Below are positions 14,645-22,598 of a stretch of 22,831 nucleotides of DNA, piece after piece. Under the pieces are notes generated by a model. The model searched no databases, was not told the origin of the DNA, and saw only the letters and a program-made list of their open reading frames with translations. Origin of the DNA: an uncultured Ruminococcus sp. (GTDB lineage Bacteria > Bacillota > Clostridia > Oscillospirales > Ruminococcaceae); the NCBI GenBank assembly GCA_902464115.1, contig CABQIF010000022.1:1-22831 (forward strand), written 5' to 3'. The position numbers and the translations under genes are program-made. The stretch's first letter is position 1; every line of letters begins with the position of its first letter.

Positions 14645-15217
14645 TTACTTGGCAGCCTGATAGCCCAATTCAAACGCTTTCAGGTTCATGTCCAAGAATT
14701 TTGCCGGAACGGTGTTCCGAATGGTTTCCAGCCACTTTTCATACGGAATCTCGGTGGACTTTGCCATTACGCCGATCAAAACAACATTGACGCATTTCTG
14801 GCTGCCAGCCTGTACAGCAAGCTGTAACGCATCAACAGCCGTCAAATCGCAAACTGCATCTAACTTTTCGCAGATGTTTTCCGGATATGCCATTGCTCCG
14901 GTAATGACGGGCATCGGGTCAATCTGCTGGGTGTTGGCGATCATATTTCCGCCCTGTTTCAGGTAAGGCAGTGCCAGATAGGCTTCGAGCGGTTCAAATG
15001 CCAAAATCAAGTCGGCAGTGCCACGGTCAACGATTGGGGAATAAACGACATCGCCATACTTGACATAGGTCACAACGCTGCCGCCCCGCTGGCTCATACC
15101 GTGTACTTCAGAAACTTTTACATCATAACCGGCATCTGTGACAGCGTTGCCCAAGATTCGGCTGGCAAGCAGCGTTCCCTGTCCGCCGACACCAACAATC
15201 ATAATTTGTTTTGTCAT
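14645..15217 (-). CDS. iorB: indolepyruvate ferredoxin oxidoreductase, beta subunit
   Basis: IorB is the small (gamma-domain-like) subunit of the arylpyruvate:ferredoxin oxidoreductase, which reversibly converts aryl-pyruvates plus CoA to aryl-acetyl-CoA, CO2 and reduced ferredoxin. The protein is 190 aa, the usual length. It opens with IMIVGVGGQGTLLASRIL (GVGGQG at 9-14) and carries VSEVHGMSQRGGSVVTYVKYG, both diagnostic for the family. Its start lies three bases after the iorA stop, so the two subunits are coupled. An AGGAGGCATAAACC sequence before the ATG gives a strong ribosome site. Confidence 0.95.
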   Translation of the reverse strand: MTKQIMIVGVGGQGTLLASRILGNAVTDAGYDVKVSEVHGMSQRGGSVVTYVKYGDVVYSPIVDRGTADLILAFEPLEAYLALPYLKQGGNMIANTQQIDPMPVITGAMAYPENICEKLDAVCDLTAVDALQLAVQAGSQKCVNVVLIGVMAKSTEIPYEKWLETIRNTVPAKFLDMNLKAFELGYQAAK

Positions 15218-15220
15218 GGT

Positions 15221-16960
15221 TTATGCCTCCTCTTTCTTGTGAATGCAGCCAAACGGACATACGTTCAGGCAGAGTCCGCAGCCATTGCACTGGGTCGGGT
15301 TGATGGTTGGCTTTGTACCGTCAAAGGAAATTGCCGGACAGCCCAACTTCATGCAGAGTTTGCACTTCTTGCAATTTTCACTGATTTCGCAGCAACCTGT
15401 ATATTTTACCGTTTTCAGCAGAGCACATGGACGCTGTGCAATGATGACAGATGGTTCTTCCGCAGCGATTTCCTGCTTGACAACGGCTTCCATCTGCTTG
15501 ACATCGAACGGGTCAACAATGGCAATGCGTTCCACACCAACGGACTTGCAGAGCGTTACCAGATTCACTTGCTTGGTAACTTCCTTCCGGATGGTGTAAC
15601 CCGTGGTCGGGTTGTCCTGATGTCCGGTCATGCCCGTAATGGAGTTGTCCAGAATAATAATCGTATTGATACCCTTGTTATAAACCACATCAATCAAGCC
15701 CGTGATACCAGAGTGAATAAAGGTAGAGTCACCGATGACGGAAACGGTTTTCTTGGCAAAGTCATTGCCTCTTGCCTTTGCCATGCCCATTGCAACACCA
15801 ACAGATGCACCCATACAAATCGTGGTATCCATGCTGTTCAGCGGAGCAACTGCCCCCAATGTATAACAGCCGATGTCACCGGAAACCTGCAACTTCAGCT
15901 TGTGCAGAACATAGAACACGCCTCTGTGCGGACAGCCTGCACACATCACTGGCGGACGAACAGGAATCGGTTCACCCGGCACTTGATAAGCTGGCTCTTC
16001 TTCGCCGAGAACCACCTTGCGAATCTGATGCGGTGTGTATTCACCCAGCAGGGAGAATGCTTCCTTGCCGATGACAGAAATGCCAAGGCTGCGGCAGTAG
16101 GTTTCAATGAACGGGTCGAGTTCTTCGATAACATAGATGGTTTCATGCTGTGCAGCAAAGTCCAGCAGCATTTGCTTCGGCATCGGGTAAATCATACCCA
16201 GCTTGCAGTAGTCTACCTGGTCACCGAGGGCTTCCTTGGCGTACAGATAAGCGATACCAGCGGAAATGACACCGATTTTGTTGCCCTTGGATTCTACTCG
16301 GTTAATCGGACAGGTTTCTGCATAGTCTGCCAGTTTCCGCATCCGTTCTTCTACGACCACGTGCCGCTTGATGGCATTTGCTGGCATCATGACATACTTG
16401 GCAGCATCCTTTTCATATGGTTTCAGAGCAACTTCTTCCGGTTCTTCCAGTTCTACCAGACTCTGAGAGTGGGAAACACGGGTGGACAGCCGGAGAAATG
16501 CCGGAGCATCGAATGTTTCGCTGATGGTGTAAGCCAGCTTGGTGAATTCCTTGCATTCTGCAGAATCAGACGGTTCGAGCATTGGAATCTTGGCAGCTTC
16601 TGCATAGTGTCGGGAATCCTGTTCGTTCTGAGAAGAATGCATGCCTGGGTCATCTGCCACGCAGAACACCAGACCGCCGTTGACACCGCTGTAACTTACG
16701 GTGAATACTGGGTCAGCCATGACATTCAAGCCAACGTGCTTCATGCAGGACATCGCACGAGCACCGCCGATGGATGCACCAATAGCAACTTCAGCAGCAA
16801 CCTTTTCATTTGGAGCCCATTCCGCATAAATTTCCTTGTATGGGACAATCTGTTCTGTAATTTCTGTGCTTGGCGTTCCCGGATAAGAGGAAACAACCCG
16901 AACGCCTGCTTCATAAGCACCTCTTGCTACAGCAGCATTGCCGAGCAGTAATTTTTTCAT
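15221..16960 (-). CDS. iorA: indolepyruvate ferredoxin oxidoreductase, alpha subunit
   Basis: The large, 579-aa catalytic subunit of the thiamine-pyrophosphate enzyme acting on indolepyruvate and related aryl-pyruvates. Domains in order: a pyrimidine-binding part with SSYPGTPSTEI (24-34), a thiamine-pyrophosphate-binding part with GDIGCYTLG (361-369) and the GDS...N signature (410-412, N439), and a C-terminal two-cluster ferredoxin. Cluster ligands are C530, C533, C536, C541 and C558, C561, C564, C568. The ATG at 16960 has AAAGGA upstream, overlapping the end of the CoA ligase gene 14 bases away, so ligase, IorA and IorB are cotranscribed. The direction in vivo (catabolic oxidation or reductive carboxylation) is not set by the sequence. 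Confidence 0.96.
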   Translation of the reverse strand: MKKLLLGNAAVARGAYEAGVRVVSSYPGTPSTEITEQIVPYKEIYAEWAPNEKVAAEVAIGASIGGARAMSCMKHVGLNVMADPVFTVSYSGVNGGLVFCVADDPGMHSSQNEQDSRHYAEAAKIPMLEPSDSAECKEFTKLAYTISETFDAPAFLRLSTRVSHSQSLVELEEPEEVALKPYEKDAAKYVMMPANAIKRHVVVEERMRKLADYAETCPINRVESKGNKIGVISAGIAYLYAKEALGDQVDYCKLGMIYPMPKQMLLDFAAQHETIYVIEELDPFIETYCRSLGISVIGKEAFSLLGEYTPHQIRKVVLGEEEPAYQVPGEPIPVRPPVMCAGCPHRGVFYVLHKLKLQVSGDIGCYTLGAVAPLNSMDTTICMGASVGVAMGMAKARGNDFAKKTVSVIGDSTFIHSGITGLIDVVYNKGINTIIILDNSITGMTGHQDNPTTGYTIRKEVTKQVNLVTLCKSVGVERIAIVDPFDVKQMEAVVKQEIAAEEPSVIIAQRPCALLKTVKYTGCCEISENCKKCKLCMKLGCPAISFDGTKPTINPTQCNGCGLCLNVCPFGCIHKKEEA

Positions 16961-16974
16961 ATTTGTTCATCCTT

Positions 16975-18636
16975 TCATGGGGTTTCGTGTTCGGTGACAC
17001 CGGTTTCTTTTGCAACCAGATTTTCAACACAGTACCGCTTCCGCAGCTTTGGCTTTTCAATCTTTCCGGTGGGGTTTCTTGGAACATCGGCAAAGATAAT
17101 TTTTCTTGGCCGCTTATAACGTGGCAGTGCCATGCAGAACGCCTGCAACTCTTCTTCGGTGAGTGTTGCTTCTGGCTTCACTTCTACGATGGCAGCCGTA
17201 ATTTCGCCCAAACGGGCATCGGGCAGACCAATGACAGCAACGTCTTTAATGGCATTGTGCTGGCGGAGGAAATCTTCAATCTGTACCGGATAAATATTTT
17301 CCCCGCCGGTGATGATAACATCTTTCTTGCGGTCAACGAGATAGATAAAGCCGTCTTCGTCCTCCTGTGCCATATCGCCGGTGAACAGCCAACCATCCTG
17401 TAAAACTTCTTCGGTTGCCTTTTCATCTCGATAATAGCACTTCATCACGCCCGGACCTTTCACAGCCAGTTCGCCGACTTCGCCTTGCGGAACGGTATTG
17501 TGATTCGGGTCAACAATTTTGACTTCCCAGCCATAGCCAGCCTTTCCGATTGCACCGACCTTGTGCGGATTTTCAACGCCGAGGTGTACGCAGCCTGGGC
17601 CAATGGATTCGCTCAGACCATAGTTGGTATCATAAGCATGGTGTGGGAAATAGGCCTTCCAGCGTTTCACCAAAGACGGCGGAACAGGCTGTGCACCGAT
17701 GTGCATCAACCGCCACTGGTCGAGGTTGTAGTCGTCTAGATTCAAATCTTTCCGGTCTAACGCATCCAGCAGATCCTGTGCCCATGGCACGAGCAGCCAA
17801 ACGATGGTGCATTGTTCTTCGGAAACGGCTTTCAGAATCCATTCCGGCTTGACCCCACGGAGCAGGACTGCCTTTCCGCCCGTCAGCAGCGAGCCAAACC
17901 AGTGCATTTTTGCACCCGTATGATAGAGCGGCGGAATGCAGAGGAATACGTCGTCCTTGGTCTGACCGTGATGGTGCTGTTCCACTTGTGCAGCGTGGCT
18001 CAGGCTTCTGTGTGTATGTAAGATGGCTTTCGGGAAACCCGTTGTACCAGAAGAGAAATAGATAGCAGCATCATCGTCTTCTGCCAGCGGCACATCCGGA
18101 TTTTTGGAGGTGCAGAACTGTGTCAGGCGGTCATAGCTTTCTGCAAATGTCGGGCAGTCCTTTCCGACATACAGCATGCTCCGGACACGAGGCATACAGT
18201 CGCAGATTTCTTCCACCCGTCCGGTAAATTCTGGGCCAAACACTAAGAAGTCCGCTTCTGCCAAGTTCAGACAGTACCGGATTTCTTCGGCGGTATAGCG
18301 GTAGTTCAGCGGAACGGCAATCGCTCCTGCTTTTAAGATACCGAAATAGATCGGCAGCCATTCCAGGCAGTTCATCAGCAGGATGGCAACTTTTTCGCCC
18401 TTGCGGATGCCTCTGGACAGGAGAAAGTTTGCGAATCGGTTTGCCTGGCAGTTGAAATCTTTCCAAGTGATCTCCCGACGGACACTCTGCCCTGTACCGG
18501 ATTCAATCAAGGCGTATTCTTTCCACGTCAGCCGACCATGGACGGTGGGCGGCGGTGTAATTTCAACCAGACTGGTATCATCTGGATAGCGTTCTGCATT
18601 TTGCCGCAGTAGTTCTGTGATAGGCATTTTTGACAT
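16975..18636 (-). CDS. AMP-forming acyl/aryl-CoA ligase
   Basis: A 553-aa class I adenylate-forming enzyme that would activate a carboxylic acid to its CoA thioester with ATP. Core motifs: P-loop SSGTTGFPK (195-203), A5 NYGLSES (338-344), LFTGD (417-421), hinge DRKKDVIITGGENIYP (435-450) and catalytic K525 in NPTGKIEK. Residues 26-55 form an extra segment rich in Thr and Pro between the N-terminal helix and the first conserved block. It is the first gene of the ior transcription unit. Because IorAB makes or uses aryl-acetyl-CoA, the natural substrate may be phenylacetate, indoleacetate or 4-hydroxyphenylacetate. This is inferred from context; a medium-chain fatty acid ligase is the alternative. 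Confidence 0.88.
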   Translation of the reverse strand: MSKMPITELLRQNAERYPDDTSLVEITPPPTVHGRLTWKEYALIESGTGQSVRREITWKDFNCQANRFANFLLSRGIRKGEKVAILLMNCLEWLPIYFGILKAGAIAVPLNYRYTAEEIRYCLNLAEADFLVFGPEFTGRVEEICDCMPRVRSMLYVGKDCPTFAESYDRLTQFCTSKNPDVPLAEDDDAAIYFSSGTTGFPKAILHTHRSLSHAAQVEQHHHGQTKDDVFLCIPPLYHTGAKMHWFGSLLTGGKAVLLRGVKPEWILKAVSEEQCTIVWLLVPWAQDLLDALDRKDLNLDDYNLDQWRLMHIGAQPVPPSLVKRWKAYFPHHAYDTNYGLSESIGPGCVHLGVENPHKVGAIGKAGYGWEVKIVDPNHNTVPQGEVGELAVKGPGVMKCYYRDEKATEEVLQDGWLFTGDMAQEDEDGFIYLVDRKKDVIITGGENIYPVQIEDFLRQHNAIKDVAVIGLPDARLGEITAAIVEVKPEATLTEEELQAFCMALPRYKRPRKIIFADVPRNPTGKIEKPKLRKRYCVENLVAKETGVTEHETP

Positions 18637-18685
18637 TCCTTTCTGTTTCTGTTTGTGCCGTCACAAGGTACAAACGATCTTTCTT

Positions 18686-18714
18686 ATTATAGCACAATCT
18701 CTCTAAAAAAACAA
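18686..18714 (-). promoter_or_regulatory. promoter of the CoA ligase-iorAB operon
   Basis: On the minus strand TTGTTT (18714-18709) and TATAAT (18691-18686) are separated by 17 bases, with an extended TGC before the -10 box. It lies in the gap after the symporter terminator and so makes the ior operon independent of the symporter. Confidence 0.75.
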
Positions 18715-18739
18715 TACAAAAACAGAAAAAACTGCAAAA

Positions 18740-18788
18740 TTTGCAAAAACGCTGCCAGATGGGAGCAGACAGCTTCCATCCAGCAGCG
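18740..18788 (-). terminator. terminator of the symporter gene
   Basis: CGCTGCTGGATGG pairs with CCATCTGGCAGCG (18788-18776 with 18762-18750 on the minus strand): 13 pairs with two G-T wobbles, followed by TTTTTGC. Confidence 0.85.
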
Positions 18789-18805
18789 AAATGATGGGTG
18801 TGAAA

Positions 18806-20149
18806 TTAAAGGTCTAAGATGAATGAAGAGAGCAAGATAATGACCATACAAACGGGAACGATGTAGGTGATCATCACGCAGAATAGCTTTCTTGCTCGGA
18901 ATGTTCCGGAGAGAGAAACTTCTTCGATGACATACTTTGGCTTTACGACCCAGCCGATCAAAACAGCCGTCAGCAGAGCCACAATCGGCATGAGCAAGTT
19001 GTTCGAGAAGAAGTCGAAGAAATCGAGAATCTGATAGCCAAAAATCGTAACTTCGCTCCAGATGCCATAACCCAGCGTGGACGGCAATGCCATGAGCAAC
19101 GCAACGCACATGACCAGCAGGCAAACCGTCTGCCGCTTCCACTTCAGCTTGTCCTGTAAGATAGAAACAATGGTTTCCATCAGGGAGATGGACGAGGTGA
19201 GAGCGGCGAAGAATACCAGCAGGAAAAAGGCTGCTCCGAAAATCGTTCCGCCAGTCAGGCTGTCGAACAGTTTCGGCAGGGTGATGAACATCAGCCCAGG
19301 ACCAGCTTTTAAAGCAGCATGGTCGCCGTTCGAGAACGCAAAGACTGCCGGAACGATCATCAGACCGGACAAGAACGCAACCAGTGTATCGAAAACTTCA
19401 ACGTGTCGAACAGACTGTTCCAAATCGTCTTGCTTGCCCATGTAAGAGCCGTAAGTAATCATGATGCCCATTGCAAGGGACATGGAATAGAAGAGCTGTC
19501 CCATTGCTGCAACGACGGTTTTCATGGAAAAGTCGGAGAAATTCGGCTTGACATAATAGATGAAGCCATCCATCGCCCCGTCCAGTGTCAGAGCATAAAT
19601 TGCCATTGCCAGCGAAAGCAGAATCAGAATCGGCATGAGAATCTTGCTGACCTTTTCTATGCCCTTTTGCACCCCAATCAGAACGACCAATGCCGTACAG
19701 AAGAGGAAAATCGCAAGGAATACAATGGGCTGTGCTGTGCCAGAGATGAAGGTGGAAAAATAGTCATCTGCTGCAGCTGCGTGTGCCTGTCCGGCAAAAT
19801 AGACCGTCATATACTTGACAATCCATCCGCCGATGACGCAGTAATAGGGGAAAATCAGAATCGGAACTGCCGAGGCAATGTAGCCCAAGAACGAGAATTT
19901 TTTGTTGATGGCTTTGTAGGCGAGAATCGCACTCTTTCCGGTTCTTCTGCCAATTGCAATTTCGGTTGTCATCAGGGCAAAGCCGAAGGTAACGGCTAAG
20001 ACCAGATAGACCAGCAGGAAAATCCCACCGCCGTATTTTGCAGCCAGATAGGGAAACCGCCAGATGTTTCCCAGTCCGACCGCTGACCCCGCCGCCGCCA
20101 TGACGAACCCAAGGCGACTGGAAAAGCCGGTTTTGTTTGCTTGCTTCAT
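18806..20149 (-). CDS. sodium-dependent amino-acid symporter, NSS (SNF) family
   Basis: A 447-aa multi-pass membrane protein of the neurotransmitter:sodium symporter family. The TM1 signature GSAVGLGNIWRFP (21-33), which forms part of the sodium and substrate site, is intact, as is KYGGGIFLLVYL. I count about eleven hydrophobic segments, as in the bacterial 11-helix members (MhsT and Tyt1 types), which carry hydrophobic or aromatic amino acids. The ATG at 20149 is chosen because AAAGGA (20166-20161) stands eleven bases upstream; the in-frame ATG at 20161 would overlap that site. It has its own promoter and terminator but is adjacent to, and in the same direction as, the ior operon, which hints at tryptophan, tyrosine or phenylalanine as substrate (inference). 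Confidence 0.92.
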   Translation of the reverse strand: MKQANKTGFSSRLGFVMAAAGSAVGLGNIWRFPYLAAKYGGGIFLLVYLVLAVTFGFALMTTEIAIGRRTGKSAILAYKAINKKFSFLGYIASAVPILIFPYYCVIGGWIVKYMTVYFAGQAHAAAADDYFSTFISGTAQPIVFLAIFLFCTALVVLIGVQKGIEKVSKILMPILILLSLAMAIYALTLDGAMDGFIYYVKPNFSDFSMKTVVAAMGQLFYSMSLAMGIMITYGSYMGKQDDLEQSVRHVEVFDTLVAFLSGLMIVPAVFAFSNGDHAALKAGPGLMFITLPKLFDSLTGGTIFGAAFFLLVFFAALTSSISLMETIVSILQDKLKWKRQTVCLLVMCVALLMALPSTLGYGIWSEVTIFGYQILDFFDFFSNNLLMPIVALLTAVLIGWVVKPKYVIEEVSLSGTFRARKLFCVMITYIVPVCMVIILLSSFILDL

Positions 20150-20232
20150 GATTGAAATCATCCTTTCTTTTTTAGAATTGCTGCGGTTTGGAACGGCAGC
20201 AGATTTGTTTTTTGAGAAGCAATATCTTTTTT

Positions 20233-20261
20233 ATTATAATCGCTCTTTGGAGAAAATGCAA
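20233..20261 (-). promoter_or_regulatory. promoter of the NSS symporter gene
   Basis: On the minus strand TTGCAT (20261-20256) and TATAAT (20238-20233) are 17 bases apart. The leader of about 75 bases contains a TGCTGC/GCAGCA stem. Confidence 0.8.
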
Positions 20262-20404
20262 TCATTTCTTGGATTTGTTTTCAATTTGTTTGGATTTGTG
20301 TGGATGATTTTTGGAATCTTCTGCTAAAATGGACGAGCCATCTGTTCTTTTTTCATAGGATGCCACTGGTTTCAGAAAAACCATGCGGAAAATAGAAAAA
20401 GCAC

Positions 20405-20433
20405 TTGATTCCTGACAGAAAATGTTGTATAAT
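20405..20433 (+). promoter_or_regulatory. promoter of the NifU-like / GGGtGRT operon
   Basis: TTGATT (20405-20410) and TATAAT (20428-20433) are separated by exactly 17 bases. The 5' leader is about 98 bases long. Confidence 0.85.
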
Positions 20434-20438
20434 AAGGA

Positions 20439-20512
20439 TGTATGCAAAAACGGCATACGAATTTTCCGGACAGGATGTTCTTTGTGCAGAACGAATCATC
20501 TGTGCCGGAAAA
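20439..20512 (+). promoter_or_regulatory. structured 5' leader of the NifU-like / GGGtGRT operon
   Basis: Two hairpins fill the leader. The first is GTATGC with GCATAC (about 20440-20458). The second is long: TTTTCCGG (20462-20469) with CCGGAAAA (20505-20512), ACAG (20470-20473) with CTGT (20500-20503), and GTTCT (20477-20481) with AGAAC (20488-20492). There is no T-tract before the ribosome site, so any control would be on translation or stability. I cannot match it to a known riboswitch class. Confidence 0.5.
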
Positions 20513-20537
20513 ACTATCATATGAAAGGAGTTTGAAG

Positions 20538-21230
20538 ATGATTTATTCAAACGAAGTAAACAAGATGTGCAGCGTTGCACAGGGCGTGAACCATGGTGCT
20601 GCTCCGATTCCGGAAGAAGCAAAGTGGGTAAAGGCAAAGGAAATTTCTGACATCTCCGGTCTGACACACGGGATCGGCTGGTGTGCACCGCAGCAGGGCA
20701 CATGTAAGCTGACCCTGAATGTGAAGGAAGGTATCATTCAGGAAGCATTGGTGGAAACCGTAGGATGTTCTGGTATGACCCATTCTGCCGCTATGGCAGC
20801 AGAAATTCTGCCGGGCAGAACCATTCTGGAAGCATTGAATACCGACTTGGTATGTGATGCCATCAACACCGCAATGCGGGAACTGTTCCTCCAGATCGTA
20901 TACGGCAGAAGCCAGAGTGCATTCTCTGAAGAAGGTCTGCCGATCGGTGCTGGCTTGGAAGACCTCGGTAAGGGTCTGCGTTCTCAGGTTGGTACGATGT
21001 ACGGTACACTGGCAAAGGGCCCTCGGTATCTGGAAATGACCGATGGTTATGTCACCAAGATCGCTCTGAACGAAGATGATGAGATCATTGGCTATAAGTT
21101 CGTAAACTTCGGCAAGATGATGGACTTCATCAAGGCTGGCGATGATGCAAACACCGCTTTTGAAAAGGCACAGGGACAGTATGGCCGTGTTGCAGACGCT
21201 GTAAAGTTTGTAGACCCGAGAGAAGAATAA
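20538..21230 (+). CDS. NifU/IscU-like scaffold-family protein (GGGtGRT partner)
   Basis: A 230-aa cytoplasmic protein with a NifU_N/IscU-like core at about residues 45-125. C49 (IGWCAPQ), C56, C77 (VGCSGMTHSAAMAAEIL) and C106 are candidate metal or cluster ligands; the segment after C77 resembles the cysteine helix of IscU/SufU. The C-terminal 100 residues (for example YVTKIALNEDDEIIGYKFVNFGK, about 171-193) are beta-rich and extend beyond a normal scaffold. The ATG at 20538 follows AAAGGAG by seven bases; an upstream in-frame ATG at 20442 would run through the structured leader. Codon choice looks biased toward GGT, AAC, ATC and CTG, suggesting high expression. A role in Fe-S assembly is implied by the fold only and is not established. 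Confidence 0.82.
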   Translation: MIYSNEVNKMCSVAQGVNHGAAPIPEEAKWVKAKEISDISGLTHGIGWCAPQQGTCKLTLNVKEGIIQEALVETVGCSGMTHSAAMAAEILPGRTILEALNTDLVCDAINTAMRELFLQIVYGRSQSAFSEEGLPIGAGLEDLGKGLRSQVGTMYGTLAKGPRYLEMTDGYVTKIALNEDDEIIGYKFVNFGKMMDFIKAGDDANTAFEKAQGQYGRVADAVKFVDPREE

Positions 21231-21245
21231 GGAGGAATTTCATCC

Positions 21246-22265
21246 ATGGCATTGTTTGAATCTTATGAGAGAAGAGAAAAGCAGATTCTTGCGGTTCTCA
21301 AGGAATATGGCATTGACTCCATCGAAGGGGCTGCAGAAGTAACAAAGGCAGCTGGACTGGACGTTTACAAGATGGTAGAAGGCATTCAGCCGATCTGCTT
21401 TGAAAATGCAAAGTGGGCTTACACCGTTGGTGCAGCCATCGCAATCAAGAAGGGATGTCGCCGTGCAGCAGATGCAGCTGCTGCAATCGGGGAAGGCTTG
21501 CAGGCATTCTGCATTCCGGGTTCTGTTGCAGACCAGAGAAAAGTAGGTCTGGGTCACGGTAACCTGGGCAAGATGCTGCTGGAAGAAGAAACCAAGTGCT
21601 TCGCATTCCTGGCAGGTCACGAATCCTTCGCAGCCGCAGAAGGTGCGATCGGTATCGCTGAAAAGGCAAACAAGGTTCGGAAAGAACCGCTGCGGGTTAT
21701 CCTGAACGGTCTGGGCAAGGATGCTGCACAGATTATTGCAAGAGTAAACGGCTTTACCTATGTAGAAACTGAAATGGATTACTACACTGGTGAAGTCAAG
21801 GAAGTATTCCGGAAGTGCTATTCCAAGGATCCGGAAAGCCCGAGAGCAAAGGTAAATTGCTACGGTGCAAACGATGTAACCGAAGGCGTTGCAATCATGT
21901 GGAAGGAAGGCGTAGACGTTTCCATCACTGGTAACTCCACCAACCCGACCAGATTCCAGCACCCGGTAGCAGGTACTTATAAGAAGGAATGCATCGACGC
22001 TGGCAAGAAGTACTTCTCTGTTGCATCTGGTGGTGGTACAGGTCGTACCCTGCACCCGGATAACATGGCAGCAGGCCCGGCTTCTTACGGTATGACCGAT
22101 ACTATGGGACGGATGCACTCTGACGCACAGTTTGCAGGTTCTTCCTCTGTACCGGCACACGTTGAAATGATGGGCTTGATCGGCATGGGCAACAACCCGA
22201 TGGTTGGTGCAACCGTAGCAGTTGCTGTATCTGTAGAAGAAGCAGCAAAGGCTGGCAAATTCTAA
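21246..22265 (+). CDS. GGGtGRT family protein, function unknown
   Basis: A 339-aa cytoplasmic protein carrying the family's name-giving motif SGGGTGRTLHPDNMA (GGGTGRT at 262-268) in a highly conserved C-terminal region (GPASYGMTDTMGRMHSDAQF). Other conserved-looking blocks are GLGHGNLGKMLLEEETKCF (101-119) and HESFAAAEGAIGIAEKANK (125-143). The glycine-rich motif suggests phosphate or nucleotide binding, but no activity is known to me. It begins 16 bases after the NifU-like gene with AAGGAGG upstream, so the pair is coexpressed. Both genes look codon-optimised. The family typically occurs beside this same NifU-like partner in anaerobic Firmicutes. A strong terminator follows. Confidence 0.88.
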   Translation: MALFESYERREKQILAVLKEYGIDSIEGAAEVTKAAGLDVYKMVEGIQPICFENAKWAYTVGAAIAIKKGCRRAADAAAAIGEGLQAFCIPGSVADQRKVGLGHGNLGKMLLEEETKCFAFLAGHESFAAAEGAIGIAEKANKVRKEPLRVILNGLGKDAAQIIARVNGFTYVETEMDYYTGEVKEVFRKCYSKDPESPRAKVNCYGANDVTEGVAIMWKEGVDVSITGNSTNPTRFQHPVAGTYKKECIDAGKKYFSVASGGGTGRTLHPDNMAAGPASYGMTDTMGRMHSDAQFAGSSSVPAHVEMMGLIGMGNNPMVGATVAVAVSVEEAAKAGKF

Positions 22266-22297
22266 ATAATATCGGCGTTTTCTCAATTGATACAACG

Positions 22298-22337
22298 AAA
22301 AAGGACGTTTTTGCAGCGATGCAGAAACGTCCTTTTT
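22298..22337 (+). terminator. terminator after the GGGtGRT gene
   Basis: AAAAAGGACGTTTTTGCA pairs with TGCAGAAACGTCCTTTTT over the loop GCGA, with one T-G wobble: an 18-pair stem ending in TTTTT. Confidence 0.95.
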
Positions 22338-22563
22338 GCTTGGTGTGTCCACGTTCGGAGAAAATAGACACCGTATGATAAATCAGGTATGATTCGCAGG
22401 ATGGAAAAATCAAAGAATTTGTCTGAATAAAATTTTTCATGATAGCATGGCTTTGGATTGCCTGTCAATTTGGATTTTGTCGAATTTTGTCGGTCATTGT
22501 CGAGCCTAAGAAATTTCGGCAGTTCTTCTAAAACGCCTCGGAAAGTTTGTGTAAATTACCAGA
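22338..22563. other. non-coding stretch with tandem Spo0A-box-like repeats
   Basis: Together with the promoter and RNA that follow it, this belongs to a gap of 446 bases between the terminator and the next gene. Only short shadow reading frames occur here. A loose GAAAAAT/ATTTTTC inverted repeat lies near 22403-22438. The clearest signal is three TTGTCG words at 22477, 22487 and 22497, with an exact 10-base period; the first contains TGTCGAA, the Spo0A-box core. Nothing else is identifiable. Confidence 0.6.
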
Positions 22564-22592
22564 TTGACAAATGTATATTTATCGCTTATAAT
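22564..22592 (+). promoter_or_regulatory. perfect consensus sigma-A promoter
   Basis: TTGACA (22564-22569) and TATAAT (22587-22592) are separated by 17 bases, so both boxes match the consensus at every position. It should be the strongest promoter in the window. Confidence 0.92.
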
Positions 22593-22598
22593 AAAATT

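Larger units (their letters stand above)
20150..20537. other. divergent intergenic region, 388 bases, two promoters and a structured leader
   Basis: This gap contains no supported gene. It holds the leader and promoter of the symporter gene on the minus strand, a short AT-rich middle (about 20262-20400) in which I see only a small TGGTTT/AAACCA inverted repeat, and the promoter plus structured 5' leader of the NifU-like gene on the plus strand. Confidence 0.8.

Noticed and set aside
15101..16951. Plus-strand open frame of 616 codons across iorA
   Set aside because: It is the antisense shadow of iorA, rich in His, Cys, Arg and Asn with no family motif, whereas the minus-strand product has complete TPP-enzyme and ferredoxin motifs.
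20442..20537. In-frame upstream ATG extending the NifU-like protein by 32 residues
   Set aside because: The extension overlaps the structured leader and begins only about nine bases after the -10 box; AAAGGAG fits the ATG at 20538.
21240..22352. Minus-strand open frame of 370 codons across the GGGtGRT gene
   Set aside because: It is antisense to a strongly supported gene, runs through the terminator hairpin, and its product is Cys- and His-rich without known motifs.
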